A stretch of 64,000 nt of DNA from Haliclystus octoradiatus (Eukaryota > Cnidaria > Staurozoa > Stauromedusae > Haliclystidae). Where the stretch lies: positions 21,089,223-21,153,222 of the forward strand of contig OU744446.1 in NCBI GenBank assembly GCA_916610825.1, in the 5' to 3' direction. The notes under the pieces were generated by a model that made no database searches, was not told the DNA's origin, and saw only the letters and a list, made by a program, of their open reading frames with translations. The position numbers and the translations under genes were made by a program. The stretch's first letter is position 1. Every line of letters begins with the position of its first letter. Positions 12,201 through 27,000 of this stretch are shown here, piece after piece.

Positions 12201-15200
12201 AGGCATTGTTCTTTGTCATTTTGGACTGTTTTTGTCAAATTTGAATTCCCGAGGGAATTAAGCATTGTTTTTGGTCATTTTGAACTGTTTTTGTCAAATT
12301 CGAATTCCAGAGGGAATTAAGCATTGTTTTTAATTATTTTGAACTGTATTTATCAAATTACAATTCCTATGGGAATTAGGCATTGTTTTTTGTCATTTTG
12401 GACTGTTTTTGTCAGACTCGAATTCCCGAGGGATTTAAGCAGTGCTTTTAATTATTTTGAACTGTTTTTGTCAAATTCGAATTCCCATGAGAAATAGAAA
12501 TTTCTCTTTGTCATTTTGAACTGTTTTTGTGAAATTCGATTTCCCATGGGAATTAGGCATTGTTTTTGGTCATTTCAAATTCCAATGGGAATCAGGCATT
12601 GTTTTTGATCATTTGGAATTCCTATGGGAATTAGGCATTGTTGTTTTTCATTTTGAACTGATTTTGTCAAATTCGAATTCACATGAGAAATAGAAATTTC
12701 TCTTTGTCATTTTGAACTGTATTTGTCAAATTTGAAATCCCATCGGAATAAGGCTTTGATTTAGTCATTTTGAACTGTTTTTGTGAAATTCGAATTCCCA
12801 TGGGAATCAGGCATTGTTTTTGCTCATTTCGAATTCCTATTAGAATTAGGCAATGTTTTTGGTCATCTCGGACTGTTTTTGTCAAAATTGAATTCCCATG
12901 GGAATTAGGCATTGTTCTTGGTCATCTGGAATTCCCATGGGAATTAGGCTTTGGTTTAGTCATTTTGAAATGTTTTTGTGAAATTCGAATGCCCATGGGA
13001 ATTAGGCATAGTTTTTGGTCATTTCGAATTCCCATGGAAATTAGGAATTGTTCTTTGTCATTTTGGACTGTTTTTGTCAAATTTGAATTCCCGAGGGAAT
13101 TAAGCATTGTTTTTGGTCATTTTGAACATTTTTTGTGAAATTCGAATTCCCATGAGAATCAGGCATTGTTTTTGCTCATTTCGAATTCCAATTAGAATTA
13201 GGCATTGTTTTTGGTCATCTCGGACTGTTTTTGTCAAAATTGAATTCCCATGGGAATTAGGCATTGTTCTTGGTCATCTGGAATTCCCATGGGAATTATG
13301 CTTTGGTTTAGTCATTTTGAAATGTTTTTGTGAAATTCGAATGCCCATGGTAACTAGGCATAGTTTTTGGTCATTTCGAATTCCCATAAGAATTGGGCAT
13401 TGTTTTTTATCATTTTGGACTGTTTTGTCAAATTTCAATTTCCCGAGGGAATTAAGCATTGTTTTTGGTTATCTTGAAGTTTATATGTCAAATTTGAATT
13501 CCCATGGGAATTAGGCATTGTTTTTGGTCATTTCGAACTCCCATGGAAATTAGGCATTGTTCTTTGTCATTTTGGACTGTTTTTGTCAAATTTGAATTCC
13601 CGAGGGAATTAAGCATAGTTTTTGGTCATTTTGAACTGTTTTTGTCAAATTCGAATTCCCGATGGAATTAAGCATTGTTTTTAATTATTTTGAACTGTAT
13701 TTATCAAATTAGAATTCCTATGGGAATTAGGCATTGTTTTTTGTCATTTTGGACTGTTTTTGTCAAATTTGAATTCCCGAGGGAATTAAGCATTGTTTTT
13801 GGTCATTTTGAACTGTTTTTATCAAATTCGAATTCCCGAGGGAATTAAGCATTGTTTTTAATTATTATGAACTTTATTTGTCAAATTTGAATTCCCATGG
13901 GAAATAGAAATTTCTCTTTGTATCTTTGAACTGTATTTGTCAAATTTGAATACTTCTGGGAATTAGGCTTTGATTTAGTCATTTTGAATTGGTTTTGTGA
14001 AATTCGAAATCCCATGGGAATCAGGCAATGTTTTTGGTCATTTTGGAAAGTTTTTGTCAAATTTGAAGTCCCGAGGGAATTAAGCATTGCTTTTAATTAT
14101 TTTGAACTGTAATTGTCAAATTCGAATTCCCATTGGAATTAGGCATTGTTTTTGGTCATTTCTTATTCCCATGAGAATAAGGCATTGTTTTTGGTCATCT
14201 CGGACTGTTTTTGTCAAAATTGAATTCCCATGGGAATTAGGCATTGTTCTTGGTCATCTGGAATTCCCATGGGAATTAGGCTTTGGTTTAGTCATTTTGA
14301 AATGTTTTTGTGAAATTCGAATGCCCATGGGAGTTAGGCATAGTTTTTGGTCAATTCGAATTCCCATAAGAATTGGGCATTGTTTTTTATCATTTTGGAC
14401 TGTTTTTGTCAAATTTCAATTTCCCGAGGGAATTAAGCATTGTTTTTGGATATTTTGAAATGTATTTGTCAAATTCGAATTCCCATGGCAATTAGGCATT
14501 TTTTTTGGTCATTTCGAATTCCCATGAAAATTAGGCATTGTTCTTTGTCATTTTGGACTGTTTTTGTCAAATTTGAATTCCCGAGGGAATTAAGCATTGT
14601 TTTTGGTCATTTTGAACTGTTTTTGTCAAATTCGAATTCCAGAGGGAATTAAGCATTGTTTTTAATTATTTTGAACTGTATTTATCAAATTACAATTCCT
14701 ATGGGAATTAGGCATTGTTTTTTGTCATTTTGGACTGTTTTTGTCAGACTCGAATTCCCGAAGGATTTAAGCATTGCTTTTAATTATTTTGAACTGTATT
14801 TGTCAAATTCGAATTCCCATTGGAATTAGGCATTGTTTTTGGTCATTTCGTATTCCCATGAGAATAAGGCATTGTTTTTGGTTATTTTGGACTGTATTTG
14901 TCAAATTTGAATTCCCATGGGAATTATAGGTTCCCTTTGGTTTAGTCATCTTGAAATTTTGTGAAATTCGAATGCCCAAAGGAATTAGGCATAGTTTTTG
15001 GTCATTTCGAATTCCCATAAGAATTGGGCATTGTTTTTTATCATTTTGGACTGTTTTTGTCAAATTTCAATTTCCCGAGGGAATTAAGCATTGTTTTTGG
15101 ATATTTTGAAGTGTATTTGTCAAATTCGAATTCCCATGGCAATTAGGCATTGTTTTTGGTCATTTCGAATTCCCATGGAAATTAGGCATTGTTCTTTGTC

Positions 15201-17775
15201 ATTTTGGACTGTTTTTGTCAAATTTGAATTCCCGAGGGAATTAAGCAATGTTTTTGGTCATTTTGAACTGTTTTTGTCAAATTCGAATTCCAGAGGGAAT
15301 TAAGCATTGTTTTTAATTATTTTGAACTGTATTTATCAAATTACAATTCCTATGGGAATTAGGCATTGTTTTTTGTCATTTTGGACTGTTTTTGTCAGAC
15401 TCGAATTCCCGAGGGATTTAAGCATTGCTTTTAATTATTTTGAACTGTTTTTGTCAAATTCGAATTCCCATGAGAAATAGAAATTTCTCTTTGTCATTTT
15501 GAACTGTATTTGTCAAATTTGAAATCCAATCGGAATTAGGCTTTGATTTAGTCATTTTGAACTGTTTTTGTGAAATTCGATTTCCCGAGGGAATTAAGCA
15601 TTGTTTTTGGATATTTTGAAGTGTATTTGTCAAATTCGAATTCCCATGGGAATTAGGCATTGTTTTTGGTCATTTCGAATTCCCATGGAAATTAGGCATT
15701 GTTCTTTGTCATTTTGGACTGTTTTTGTCAAATTTGAATTCCCGAGGGAATTAAGCATTGTTTTAGGTCATTTTGAGCTGTTTTTGTAAAATTCGAATTC
15801 CCTTGGGAACTGGGCATTGTTTTTGGTCATTTTGAGCTGTTTTTGAAAAATTCAAATTCCCTTGGGAATTAGGCATTGTTTTTGGTTATTTTGGACTGTA
15901 TTTGTCAAATTTGAATTCCCATGGGAATTATAGGTTCCCTTTGGTTTAGTCATTTTGAAATGTTTTTGTGAAAATCGAATGCCCAAAGGAATTAGGCATA
16001 GTTTTAGGTCATTTCGAATTCCCATAAGAATTGGGCATTGTTTTTTATTATTTTGGACTGTTTTTGTCAAATTTCAATTTCCCGAGGGAATTAAGCATTG
16101 TTTTTTGTTATTTTGAAGTGTATTTGTCAAATTCGAATTCCCATGGGAATTAGGCATTGTTTTTGGTCATTTCGAATTCCCATGGAAATTAGGCATTGTT
16201 CTTTGTCATTTTGGACTGTTTTTGTCAAATTTGAATTCCCGAGGGAATTAAGCATTGTTTTTGGTCATTTTGAACTGTTTTTGTCAAATTCGAATTCCCT
16301 TGGGAATTAAGCATTGTTTTTAATTATTTTGAACTGTATTTATCAAATTAGAATTCCTATGGGAATTAGGCATTGTTTTTTGTCATTTTGGACTGTTTTT
16401 GTCAAATTTGAATTCCCGAGGGAATTAAGCATTGTTTTTGGTCATTTTGAACTGTTTTTGTCAAATTCGAATTCCCGAGGGAATTAAGCATTGTTTTTAA
16501 TTATTATGAACTTTATTTGTCAAATTTGAATTCCCATGGGAAATAGAAATTTCTCTTTGTAATTTTGAACTGTATTTGTCAAATTTGAATACTCATGGGA
16601 ATTATGCTTTGATTTAGTCATTTTGAATTGGTTTTGTGAAATTCGAATTCCCATGGGAATCAGGCATTATTTTTGGTCATTTCGGAAAGTTTTTGTCAAG
16701 TTTGAAGTCCCGAGGGAATTAAGCATTGCTTTTAATTATTTTGAATTGTAATTGTCAAATTCGAATTCCCATTGGAATTAGGCATTGTTTTTGGTCATTT
16801 CTTATTCCCATTGGAATTAGGCATTGTTTTTGGTCATTTCGTATTCCCATGAGAATAAGGCATTGTTTTTGGTTATTTTGGACTGTATTTGTCAAATTTG
16901 AATTCCTATGGGAATTATAGGTTCCCTTTGGTTTAGTCATTTTGAAATGTTTTTGTGAAATTCGAATGCCCATGGGAGTTAGGCATAGTTTTTGGTCATT
17001 TCGAATTCCCATAAGAATTGGGCATTGTTTTTTATCATTTTGGACTGTTTTTGTCAAATTTCAATTTCCCGAGGGAATAAAGCATTGTTTTTGGTTATTT
17101 TGAAGTGTATTTTTCAAATTCGAATTCCCATTGGAATTAGGCATTGTTTTTAATCATTTCGAATTCCCATGGAAACTAGGCATTGTTTTTGGTTATTTTG
17201 GACTGTATTTGTCAAATTTGAATTCCCATGGAAATTATAGGTTCCCTTTGGTTTAGTCATTTTGAAATGTTTTTGTGAAATTCGAATGCCCAAAGGAATT
17301 AGGCATAGTTTTTGGTCATTTCGAATTCCCATAAGAATTGGGCATTGTTTTTTATCAGTTTGGACTGTTTTTGTCAAATTTTAATTTCCCGAGGAAATTA
17401 AGCATTGTTTTTGGTTATTTTGAAGTGTATTTGTCAAATTCGAATTCCCATAGGAATTAGGCATTGTTTTTGGTCATTTCGAATTCCCATGGAAATTAGG
17501 CATTGTTCTTTGTCATTTTGGACTGTTTCTGTCAAATTTGAATTCCCGAGGGAATTAAGCATTGTTTTTGGTCATTTTGAACTGTTTTTGTCAAATTCGA
17601 ATTCCCGAGGGAATTAAGCATTGTTTTTAATTATTATGAACTTTATTTGTCAAATTTGAATTCCCATGGGAAATAGAAATTTCTCTTTGTAATTTTGAAC
17701 TGTATTTGTCAAATTTGAATACTCATGGGAATTAGGCTTTGATTTAGTCATTTTGAACTGGTTTTGTGAAATTCG

Positions 17776-18010
17776 AATTCCCTTGGGAATTAAGCGTTGT
17801 TTTTGTCATTTTGAGCTGATTTTGTAAAATTCGAATTCCCTTTAGAATTAAGCATTGTTTTAAGTCATTTTGAGCTGTTTTTGTCAAATTTGAATTCCCT
17901 TGGGAATTAAGCATTGTTTAAGGTCATTTTGAGCTGTTTTTGAAAAGTTCGAACTCCCTTGTGAATTAAGCATTGTTTTGGGTCATTCTGAGCTGTTTTT
18001 GTCAAATTTG
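17776..18010 (+). repeat. Patch of four type C monomers (GAGCTG type)
   Basis: Four successive monomers have the dyad centre TT or a close variant, AAGC after the dyad, and GAGCTG between the boxes (one is 58 bp, three are 59 bp). They sit inside A/B array. The same patch recurs at 34,652-34,886 in macro-copy 2, and with one more monomer at 43,256-43,549. It looks like the seed from which the large type C blocks later expanded. Confidence 0.8.
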
Positions 18011-21000
18011 AATTCCCGAGGGAATTAAGCATTGTTTTTGGTTATTTTGGACTGTATTTGTCAAATTTGAATTCCCATGGGAATTATAGGTTCCCTTTGG
18101 TTTAGTCATTTTGAAATTTTGAGAAATTCGAATGCCCAAAGGAATTAGGCATAGTTTTTGGTCATTTCGAATTCCCATAAGAATTGGGCATTGTTTTTTA
18201 TCATTTTGGACTGTTTTTGTCAAATTTCAATTTCCCGAGGGAATTAAGCATTGTTTTTGGATATTTTGAAGTGTATTTGTCAAATTCGAATTCCCATGGG
18301 AATTAGGCATTGTTTTTGGTCATTTCGAATTCCCATGGAAATTAGGCATTGTTCTTTGTCATTTTGGACTGTTTTTGTCAAATTTGAATTCCCGAGGGAA
18401 TTAAGCATTGTTTTTGGTCATTTTGAACTGTTTTTGTCAAATTCGAATTCCAGAGGGAATTAAGCATTGTTTTTAATTATTTTGAACTGTATTTATCAAA
18501 TTACAATTCCTATGGGAATTAGGCATTGTTTTCTGTCATTTTGGACTGTTTTTGTCAGACTCGAATTCCCGAGGGATTTAAGCAGTGCTTTTAATTATTT
18601 TGAACTGTTTTTGTCAAATTTGAATTCCCATGGGAATTAGGCTTTGATTTGGTCATTTTGAAATGGTTTTGTGAAATTTGAATTCCCATGGGAATTAGGC
18701 ATTGTTTTTTGTCATTTTGAACTGTATTCGTCAAATTCGAATTCCCATGTGAAATAGAAATTTCTCTTTGTAATTTTGAACTGCATTTGTCAAATTTGAA
18801 TTTATATGGGAATTATAGGTTCCCTTTGGTTTAGTCATTTTGAAATGTTTTTGTGAAATTCGAATGCCCATGGGAATAGGGCATAGTTTTTGGTCATTTC
18901 GAATTCCCATAAGAATTGGGCATTGTTTTTTATCATTTTGGACTATTTTTGTCAAATTTCAATTTCCCGAGGGAATTAAGCATTGTTTTTGGTTATTTTG
19001 AAGTGTATTTGTCAAATTCGAATTCCCATGGGAATTAGGCATAGTTTTTGGTCATTTCGAATTCCATGGGAATTAGGCATTGTTCTTTATCATTTTGGAC
19101 TGTTTTTGTCAAATTTGAATTCCCGAGGGAATTAAACATTGTTTTTGGTCATTTTGAACTGTATTTATCAAATTAGATTTCCCATGGGAATTAGGCATTG
19201 TTTTTGGTCATTTCAGACTGTTTTTGTCAAATTTGAATTCCCATGGGAATTAGGCATTGTTCTTTTTCATTTTGAACTGTTTTTGTCAAATTCGAATTCC
19301 CATGAGAAATAGAAATTTTTCTTTGTCATTTTGAACTGTATTTGTCAAATTTGAAATCCCATCGAAATTAGGCTTTGATTTAGTCATTTTAAACTGTTTT
19401 TGTGAAATTCAAATGCCCGAGGGAATTAAGAATTGTTTTAATTATTTTGAACTGTATTTATCAAATTAGAATTCCTATGGGAATTAGGCATTGTTTTTTG
19501 TCATTTTGGACTGTTTTTGTCAAACTCGAATTCCCAAGGGAATTAAGAATTGCTTTTAATTATTTTGAACCGTATTTGTCAAATTCGAATTCCCATTGGA
19601 ATTAGGCATTGTTTTTGATCATTTCGTATTCCAATGAGAATAAGGCATTGTTTTTGGTTATTTTGGACTGTATTTGTCAAATTTGAATTCCCATGGGAAT
19701 TATAGGTTCCCTTTGGTTTAGTCATTTTGAAATGTTTTTGTTAAATTCGAATTCCCATTGGAATTAGGCATTGTTTTTGATCATTTCGTATTCCCATGAG
19801 AATAAGGCATTGTTTTTGGTTATTTTGGACTGTATTAGTCAAATTTGAATTACCATGGGAATTATAGGTTTCCTTTGGTTTAGTAATTTTGAAATGTTTT
19901 TGTGAAATTCGAATGCCCAAAGGAATTAGGCATAGTTTTTGGTCATTTCGAATTCCCATAAGAATTGGGCATTGTTTTTTATCATTTTGGACTGTTTTTG
20001 TCAAATTTCAATTTCCCGAGGGAATTAGGCATTGTTTTTGGTTATTTTGAAGCGTATTTGTCAATTTCGAATTCGCATAGGAATTAGGCATTGTTTTTGG
20101 TCATTTCGAATTCCCATGGAAATTAGGCATTGTTCTTTGTCATTTTGGACTGTTTTTGTCAAATTTGAATTCCCGAGGGAATTAAGCATTGTTTTTGGTC
20201 ATTTTGAACTGTTTTTGTCAAATTCGAATTCCCGAGGGAATTAAGCATTGTTTTTAATTATTATCGGAAAGTTTTTGTCAAATTTGAAGTCCCGAGGGAA
20301 TTAAGCATTGCTTTTAATTATTTTGAACTGTAATTGTCAAATTCGAATTCCCATTGGAAATTAGCCATTATTGGTCATTTCGAATTCCCTTGGTAATTAG
20401 GCATCGTTCTTTGTCATTTTGGACTGTTTTTGTAAAATTTGAATTCCCGAGGGAAATAGGCATTGTGTTTGGTCATTTCGAATTCCCATGGGAATTAGGC
20501 TTTGTTTTTGATCATTTCGAATTATCATGGTAATTAGGCATTGTTCTTTGTCATTTTGGACTGTTTTTGTCAAATTCGAATTCCCATGTCAAATAGAAAT
20601 TTCTCTTTGTAATTTTGAACTGTATTTGTCAAATTTGAATTCCCATGGGAATTAGGCTTTGATTTGGTCATTTTGAAATGGTTTTGTGAAATTTGAATTC
20701 CCATGGGAATTAGGCATTGTTCTTTGCCATTTTGAACTGTATTCGTCAAATTCGAATTCCCATGTGAAATAGAAATTTCTCTTTGTAATTTTGAACTGCA
20801 TTTTTCAAATTTGAATTCACATGGGAATTATAGGTTCCCTTTGGTTTAGTCATTTTGAAATGTTTTTGTGAAATTCGAATGCCCATGGAAATAGGGCATA
20901 GGTTTTGGTCATTTCGAATTCCCATAAGAATTGGGCATTGTTTTTTATCATTTTGGACTATTTTTGTCAAATTTCAATTTCCCAAGGGAATAAAGCATTG

Positions 21001-24000
21001 TTTTTGGTTATTTTGAAGTGTATTTGTCAAATTCGAATTCCCATGGGAATTAGGCATAGTTTTTGGTCATTTCGAATTCCATGGGAATTAGGCATTGTTC
21101 TTTATCATTTTGGACTGTTTTTGTCAAATTTGAATTCCCGAGGGAATTAAACATTGTTTTTGGTCATTTTGAACTGTATTTATCAAATTAGAATTCCCAT
21201 GGGAATTAGGCATTGTTTTTGGTCATTTCGGACTGTTTTTGTCAAATTTGAATTCCCATGGGAATTAGGCATTGTTCTTTTTCATTTTGAACTGTTTTTG
21301 TCAAATTCGAATTCCCATGAGAAATAGAAATTTTTCTTTGTCATTTTGAACTGTATTTGTCAAATTTGAAATCCCATCGAAATTAGGCTTTGATTTAGTC
21401 ATTTTGAACTGTTTTTGTGATATTCGAATTCCCATGGTAATCAGGCATTGTTTTTGCTCATTTCCAATTCCAATTAGAATTAGGCATTGTTTTTGGTCAT
21501 TTCGGACTGTTTTTGTCAAATTTGAATTCCCATGGGAATTAGGCATTGTTCTTGGTCATCTGGAATTCCCATGGGAATTAGGCTTTGGTTTAGTCATTTT
21601 GAAATGTTTTTGTGAAATTTGAATGCCCATGGGAATTAGGCATAGTTTTTGGTCATTTTGAATTCCCATAAGAATTGGGCATTGTTTGTTATCATTTTGG
21701 ACTGTTTTTGTCAAATTTGAATTTCCCAAGAGAATTAAGCATTGTTTTTGGTTATTGTGAACTGTATTTGTCAAATTCGAATTCCCATGGGAATTAGGCA
21801 TTGTTTTTGGTCATTTCGTATTCCAATGAGAATAAGGCATTGTTTTTGGTTATTTTGGACTGTATTTGTCAAATTTGAATTCCCATGGGAATTAGGCTTT
21901 GGTTTAGTCATTTTGAAATGTTTTTGTGAAATTCGAATGCCCATGGAAATTAGGCATAGTTTTTGGTCATTTCGAATTCCCATAAGAATTGGGCATTGTT
22001 TTTTATCATTTTGAACTGTTTTTGTCAAATTCGAGTTCCCGAGGGAATTAAGAATTGTTTTAATTATTTCGAACTGTATTTATCAAATTAGAATTCCTAT
22101 GGGAATTAGGCATTGTTTTTTGTCATTTTGGACTGTTTTTTTCAAACTCGAATTCCCGAGGGAATTAAGAATTGCTTTTAATTATTTTGAACTGTATTTG
22201 TCAAATTCGAATTCCCATTGGAATTAGGCATTGTTTTTGATCATTTCGTATTCCAATGAGAATAAGGCATTGTTTTTGGTTATTTTGGACTGTATTTGTC
22301 AAATTTGAATTCCCATGGGAATTATAGGTTCCCTTTGGTTTAGTCATTTTGAAATGTTTTTGTGAAATTCGAATTCCCATTGGAATTAGGCATTGTTTTT
22401 GATCATTTCGTATTCCCATGAGAATAAGGCATTGTTTTTGGTTATTTTGGACTGTATTTGTCAAATTTGAATTACCATGGGAATTATAGGTTCCCTTTGG
22501 TTTAGTAATTTTGAAATGTTTTTGTGAAACTCGAATGCCCAAAGGAATTAGGCATAGTTTTTGGTCATTTCGAATTCCCATAAGAATTGGGCATTGTTTT
22601 TTATCATTTTGGACTGTTTTTGTCAAATTTCAATTTCCCGAGGGAATTAAGCATTGTTTTTGGTTATTTTGAAGTGTATTTGTCAAATTCGAATTCGCAT
22701 ATGAATTAGGCATTGTTTTTGGTCATTTCGAATTCCCATGGAAATTAGGCATTGTTCTTTGTCATTTTGGACTGTTTTTGTCAAATTTGAATTCCCGAGG
22801 GAATTAAGCATTGTTTTTGGTCATTTTGAACTGTTTTTGTCAAATTCGAATTCCCGAGGGAATTAAGCATTGTTTTTAATTATTATGAACTTTATTTGTC
22901 AAATTTGAATTACCATGGGAAATAGAAATTTCTCTTTGTGATTTTGAACTGTATTTGTCAAATTTGAATACTCATGGGAATAAGGCTTTGATTTAGTCAT
23001 TTTGAACTGGTTTTGTGAAATTCGAATTCCCATGGGAATCAGGCATTGTTTTTGGTCATTTCGGAAAGTTTTTGTCAAATTTGAAGTCCCGAGGGAATTA
23101 AGCATTGCTTTTAATTATTTTGAACTGTAATTGTCAAATTCGAATTCCCATTGGAATTAGGCATTGTTTTTGGTCATTTCTTATTCCCATGAGAATAAGG
23201 CATTGTTTTTGGTTATTTTGGACGGTTTTGGTCAAATTAGAATTCCCATGGAAATTAGCCATTATTGGTCATTTCGAATTCCCTTGGTAATTAGGCATCG
23301 TTCTTTGTCATTTTGGACTGTTTTTGTAAAATTTGAATTCCCGAGGGAATTAAGCATTGTGTTTGGTCATTTCGAATTCCCATGGGAATTAGGCTTTGTT
23401 TTTGATCATTTGGAATTCCTATGGGAATTAGGCATTGTTGTTTTTCATTTCGAACTGTTTTTGTCAAATTCAAATTCCCATGAGAAATAGAAATTTCTCT
23501 TTGTCATTTTGAACTGTATTTGTCAAATTTGAAATCCAATCGGAATTAGGCTTTGATTTGGTCATTTTGAACTGTTTTTGTGAAATTCGATTTCCCATGG
23601 GAATTAGGCATTGTTTTTGGTCATTTCAAATTCCAATGGGAATCAGGCATTGTTTTTGATCATTTGGAATTCCTATGGGAATTAGGCATTGTTGTTTTTC
23701 ATTTTGAACTGATTTTGTCAAATTCGAATTCACATGAGAAATAGAAATTTCTCTTTGTCATTTTGAACTGTATTTGTCAAATTTGAAATCCCATCGGAAT
23801 AAGGCTTCGATTTAGTCATTTTGAACTGTTTTTGTGAAATTCGAATTCCCATGGGAATCAGGCATTGTTTTTGCTCATTTCGAACTCCTATTAGAATTAG
23901 GCATTGTTTTTGGTCATCTCGGACTGTTTTTGTCAAAATTGAATTCCCATTGGAATTAGGCATTGTTCTTGGTCATCTGGAATTCCCATGGGAATTAGGC

Positions 24001-27000
24001 TTTGGTTTAGTCATTTTGAAATGTTTTTGTGAAATTTGAATGCCCATGGGAATTAGGCATAGTTTTTGGTCATTTCGAATTCCCATGGAAATTAGGCATT
24101 GTTCTTTGTCATTTTGGACTGTTTTTGTCAAATTTGAATTCCCGAGGGAATTAAGCATTGTTTTTGGTCATTTTGAACATTTTTTGTGAAATTCGAATCC
24201 CCATGAGAATCAGGCATTGTTTTTGCTCATTTCGAATTCCAATTAGAATTAGGCATTGTTTTTGGTCATCTCGGACTGTTTTTGTCAAAATTGAATTCCC
24301 ATGGGAATTAGGCATTGTTCTTGGTCATCTGGAATTCCCATGGGAATTAGGCTTTGGTTTAGTCATTTTGAAATGTTTTTGTGAAATTCGAATGCCCATG
24401 GTAATTAGGCATAGTTTTTGGTCATTTCGAATTCCCATAAGAATTGGGCATTGTTTTTTATCATTTTGGACTGTTTTGTCAAATTTCAATTTCCCGAGGG
24501 AATTAAGCATTGTTTTTGGTTATCTTGAAGTTTATATGTCAAATTCGAATTCCCATGGGAATTAGGCATTGTTTTTGGTCATTTCGAATTCCCATGGAAA
24601 TTAGGCATTGTTCTTTGTCATTTTGGACTGTTTTTGTCAAATTTGAATTCCCGAGGGAATTAAGCATAGTTTTTGGTCATTTTGAACTGTTTTTGTCAAA
24701 TTCGAATTCCCGAGGGAATTAAGCATTGTTTTTAATTATTTTGAACTGTATTTATCAAATTAGAATTCCTATGGGAATTAGTCATTGTTTTTTGTCATTT
24801 TGGACTGTTTTTGTCAAATTTGAATTCCCGAGGGAATTAAGCATTGTTTTTGGTCATTTTGAACTGTTTTTGTCAAATTCGAATTCCCGAGGGAATTAAG
24901 CATTGTTTTTAATTAATCTGAACTTTATTTGTCAAATTTGAATTCCCATGGGAAATAGAAATTTCTCTTTGTAATTTTGAACTGTATTTGTCAAATTTGA
25001 ATACTCATGGGAATTAGGCTTTGATTTAGTCATTTTGAATTGGTTTTGTGAAATTCGAAATCCCATGGGAATCAGGCATTGTTTTTGGTCATTTTGGAAA
25101 GTTTTTGTCAAATTTGAAGTCCCGAGGGAATTAAGCATTGCTTTTAATTATTTTGAACTGTAATTGTCAAATTCGAATTCCCATTGGAATTAGGCATTGT
25201 TTTTGGTCATTTCTTATTCCCATGAGAATAAGGCATTGTTTTTGGTCATCTCGGACTGTTTTTGTCAAAATTGAATTCCCAAGGGAATTAGGCATTGTTC
25301 TTGGTCATCTGGAATTCCCATGGGAATTAGGCTTTGGTTTAGTCATTTTGAAATGTTTTTGTGAAATTCGAATGCCCATGGGAGTTAGGCATAGTTTTTG
25401 GTCATTTCGAATTCCCATAAGAATTGGGCATTGTTTTTTATCATTTTGGACTGTTTTTGTCAAATTTCAATTTCCCGAGGGAATTAAGCATTGTTTTTGG
25501 ATATTTTGAAGTGTATTTGTCAAATTTGAATTCCCATGGCAATTAGGCATTGTTTTTGGTCATTTCGAATTCCCATGGAAATTAGGCATTGTTCTTTGTC
25601 ATTTTGGACTGTTTTTGTCAAATTTGAATTCCCGAGGGAATTAAGCATTGTTTTTGGTCATTTTGAACTGTTTTTGTCAAATTCGAATTCCAGAGGGAAT
25701 TAAGCATTGTTTTTAATTTTTTTGATCTGTATTTATCAAATTACAATTCCTATGGGAATTAGGCATTGTTTTTTGTCATTTTGGACTGTTTTTGTCAGAC
25801 TCGAATTCCCGAAGGATTTAAGCATTGCTTTTAATTATTTTGAACTGTATTTGTCAAATTCGAATTCCCATTGGAATTAGGCATTGTTTTTGGTCATTTC
25901 GTATTCCCATGAGAATAAGGCATTGTTTTTGGTTATTTTGGACTGTATTTGTCAAATTTGAATTCCCATGGGAATTATAGGTTCCCTTTGGTTTAGTCAT
26001 TTTGAAATTTTGAGAAATTCGAATGCCCAAAGGAATTAGGCATAGTTTTTGGTCATTTCGAATTCCCATAAGAATTGGGCATTGTTTTTTATCATTTTGG
26101 ACTGTTTTTGTCAAATTTCAATTTCCCGAGGGAATTAAGCATTGTTTTTGGATATTTTGAAGTGTATTTGTCAAATTCGAATTCCCATGGCAATTAGGCA
26201 TTGTTTTTGGTCATTTCGAATTCCCATGGAAATTAAGCATTGTTCTTTGTCATTTTGGACTGTTTTTGTCAAATTTGAATTCCCGAGGGAATTAAGCATT
26301 GTTTTTGGTCATTTTGAACTGTTTTTGTCAAATTCGAATTCCAGAGGGAATTAAGCATTGTTTTTAATTATTTTGAACTGTATTTATCAAATTACAATTC
26401 CTATGGGAATTAGGCATTGTTTTTTGTCATTTTGGACTGTTTTTGTCAGACTCGAATTCCCGAGGGATTTAAGCAGTGCTTTTAATTATTTTGAACTGTT
26501 TTTGTCAAATTCGAATTCCCATGAGAAATAGAAATTTCTCTTTGTCATTTTGAACTGTTTTTGTGAAATTCGATTTCCCATGGGAATTAGGCATTGTTTT
26601 TGGTCATTTCAAATTCCAATGGGAATCAGGCATTGTTTTTGATCATTTGGAATTCCTATGGGAATTAGGCATTGTTGTTTTTCATTTTGAACTGATTTTG
26701 TCAAATTCGAATTCACATGAGAAATAGAAATTTCTCTTTGTCATTTTGAACTGTATTTGTCAAATTTGAAATCCCATCGGAATAAGGCTTTGATTTAGTC
26801 ATTTTGAACTGTTTTTGTGAAATTCGAATTCCCATGGGAATCAGGCATTGTTTTTGCTCATTTCGAATTCCTATTAGAATTAGGCATTGTTTTTGGTCAT
26901 CTCGGACTGTTTTTGTCAAAATTGAATTCCCATGGGAATTAGGCATTGTTCTTGGTCATCTGGAATTCCCATGGGAATTAGGCTTTGGTTTAGTCATTTT

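Larger units (their letters stand above)
2256..18610. repeat. 16.4-kb macro-repeat, copy 1
   Basis: The order of monomer variants here is repeated collinearly in 18,611-35,486. Offsets shift only at discrete indels: 16,355 at the left end, 15,749 near 4.0 kb, 14,983 near 5.05 kb, 14,808 from 5,457, 13,876 near 9-11.5 kb, 14,034 for 11.8-16.9 kb and 16,876 for 17.1-18.6 kb. The boundary is where TGTCAAATTTGAATTCCCATG at ~2,258 matches the same string at ~18,613. It is made of A and B monomers, 39-bp units and 64-bp-type units, with one four-monomer patch of type C (17,776-18,010). Confidence 0.8.
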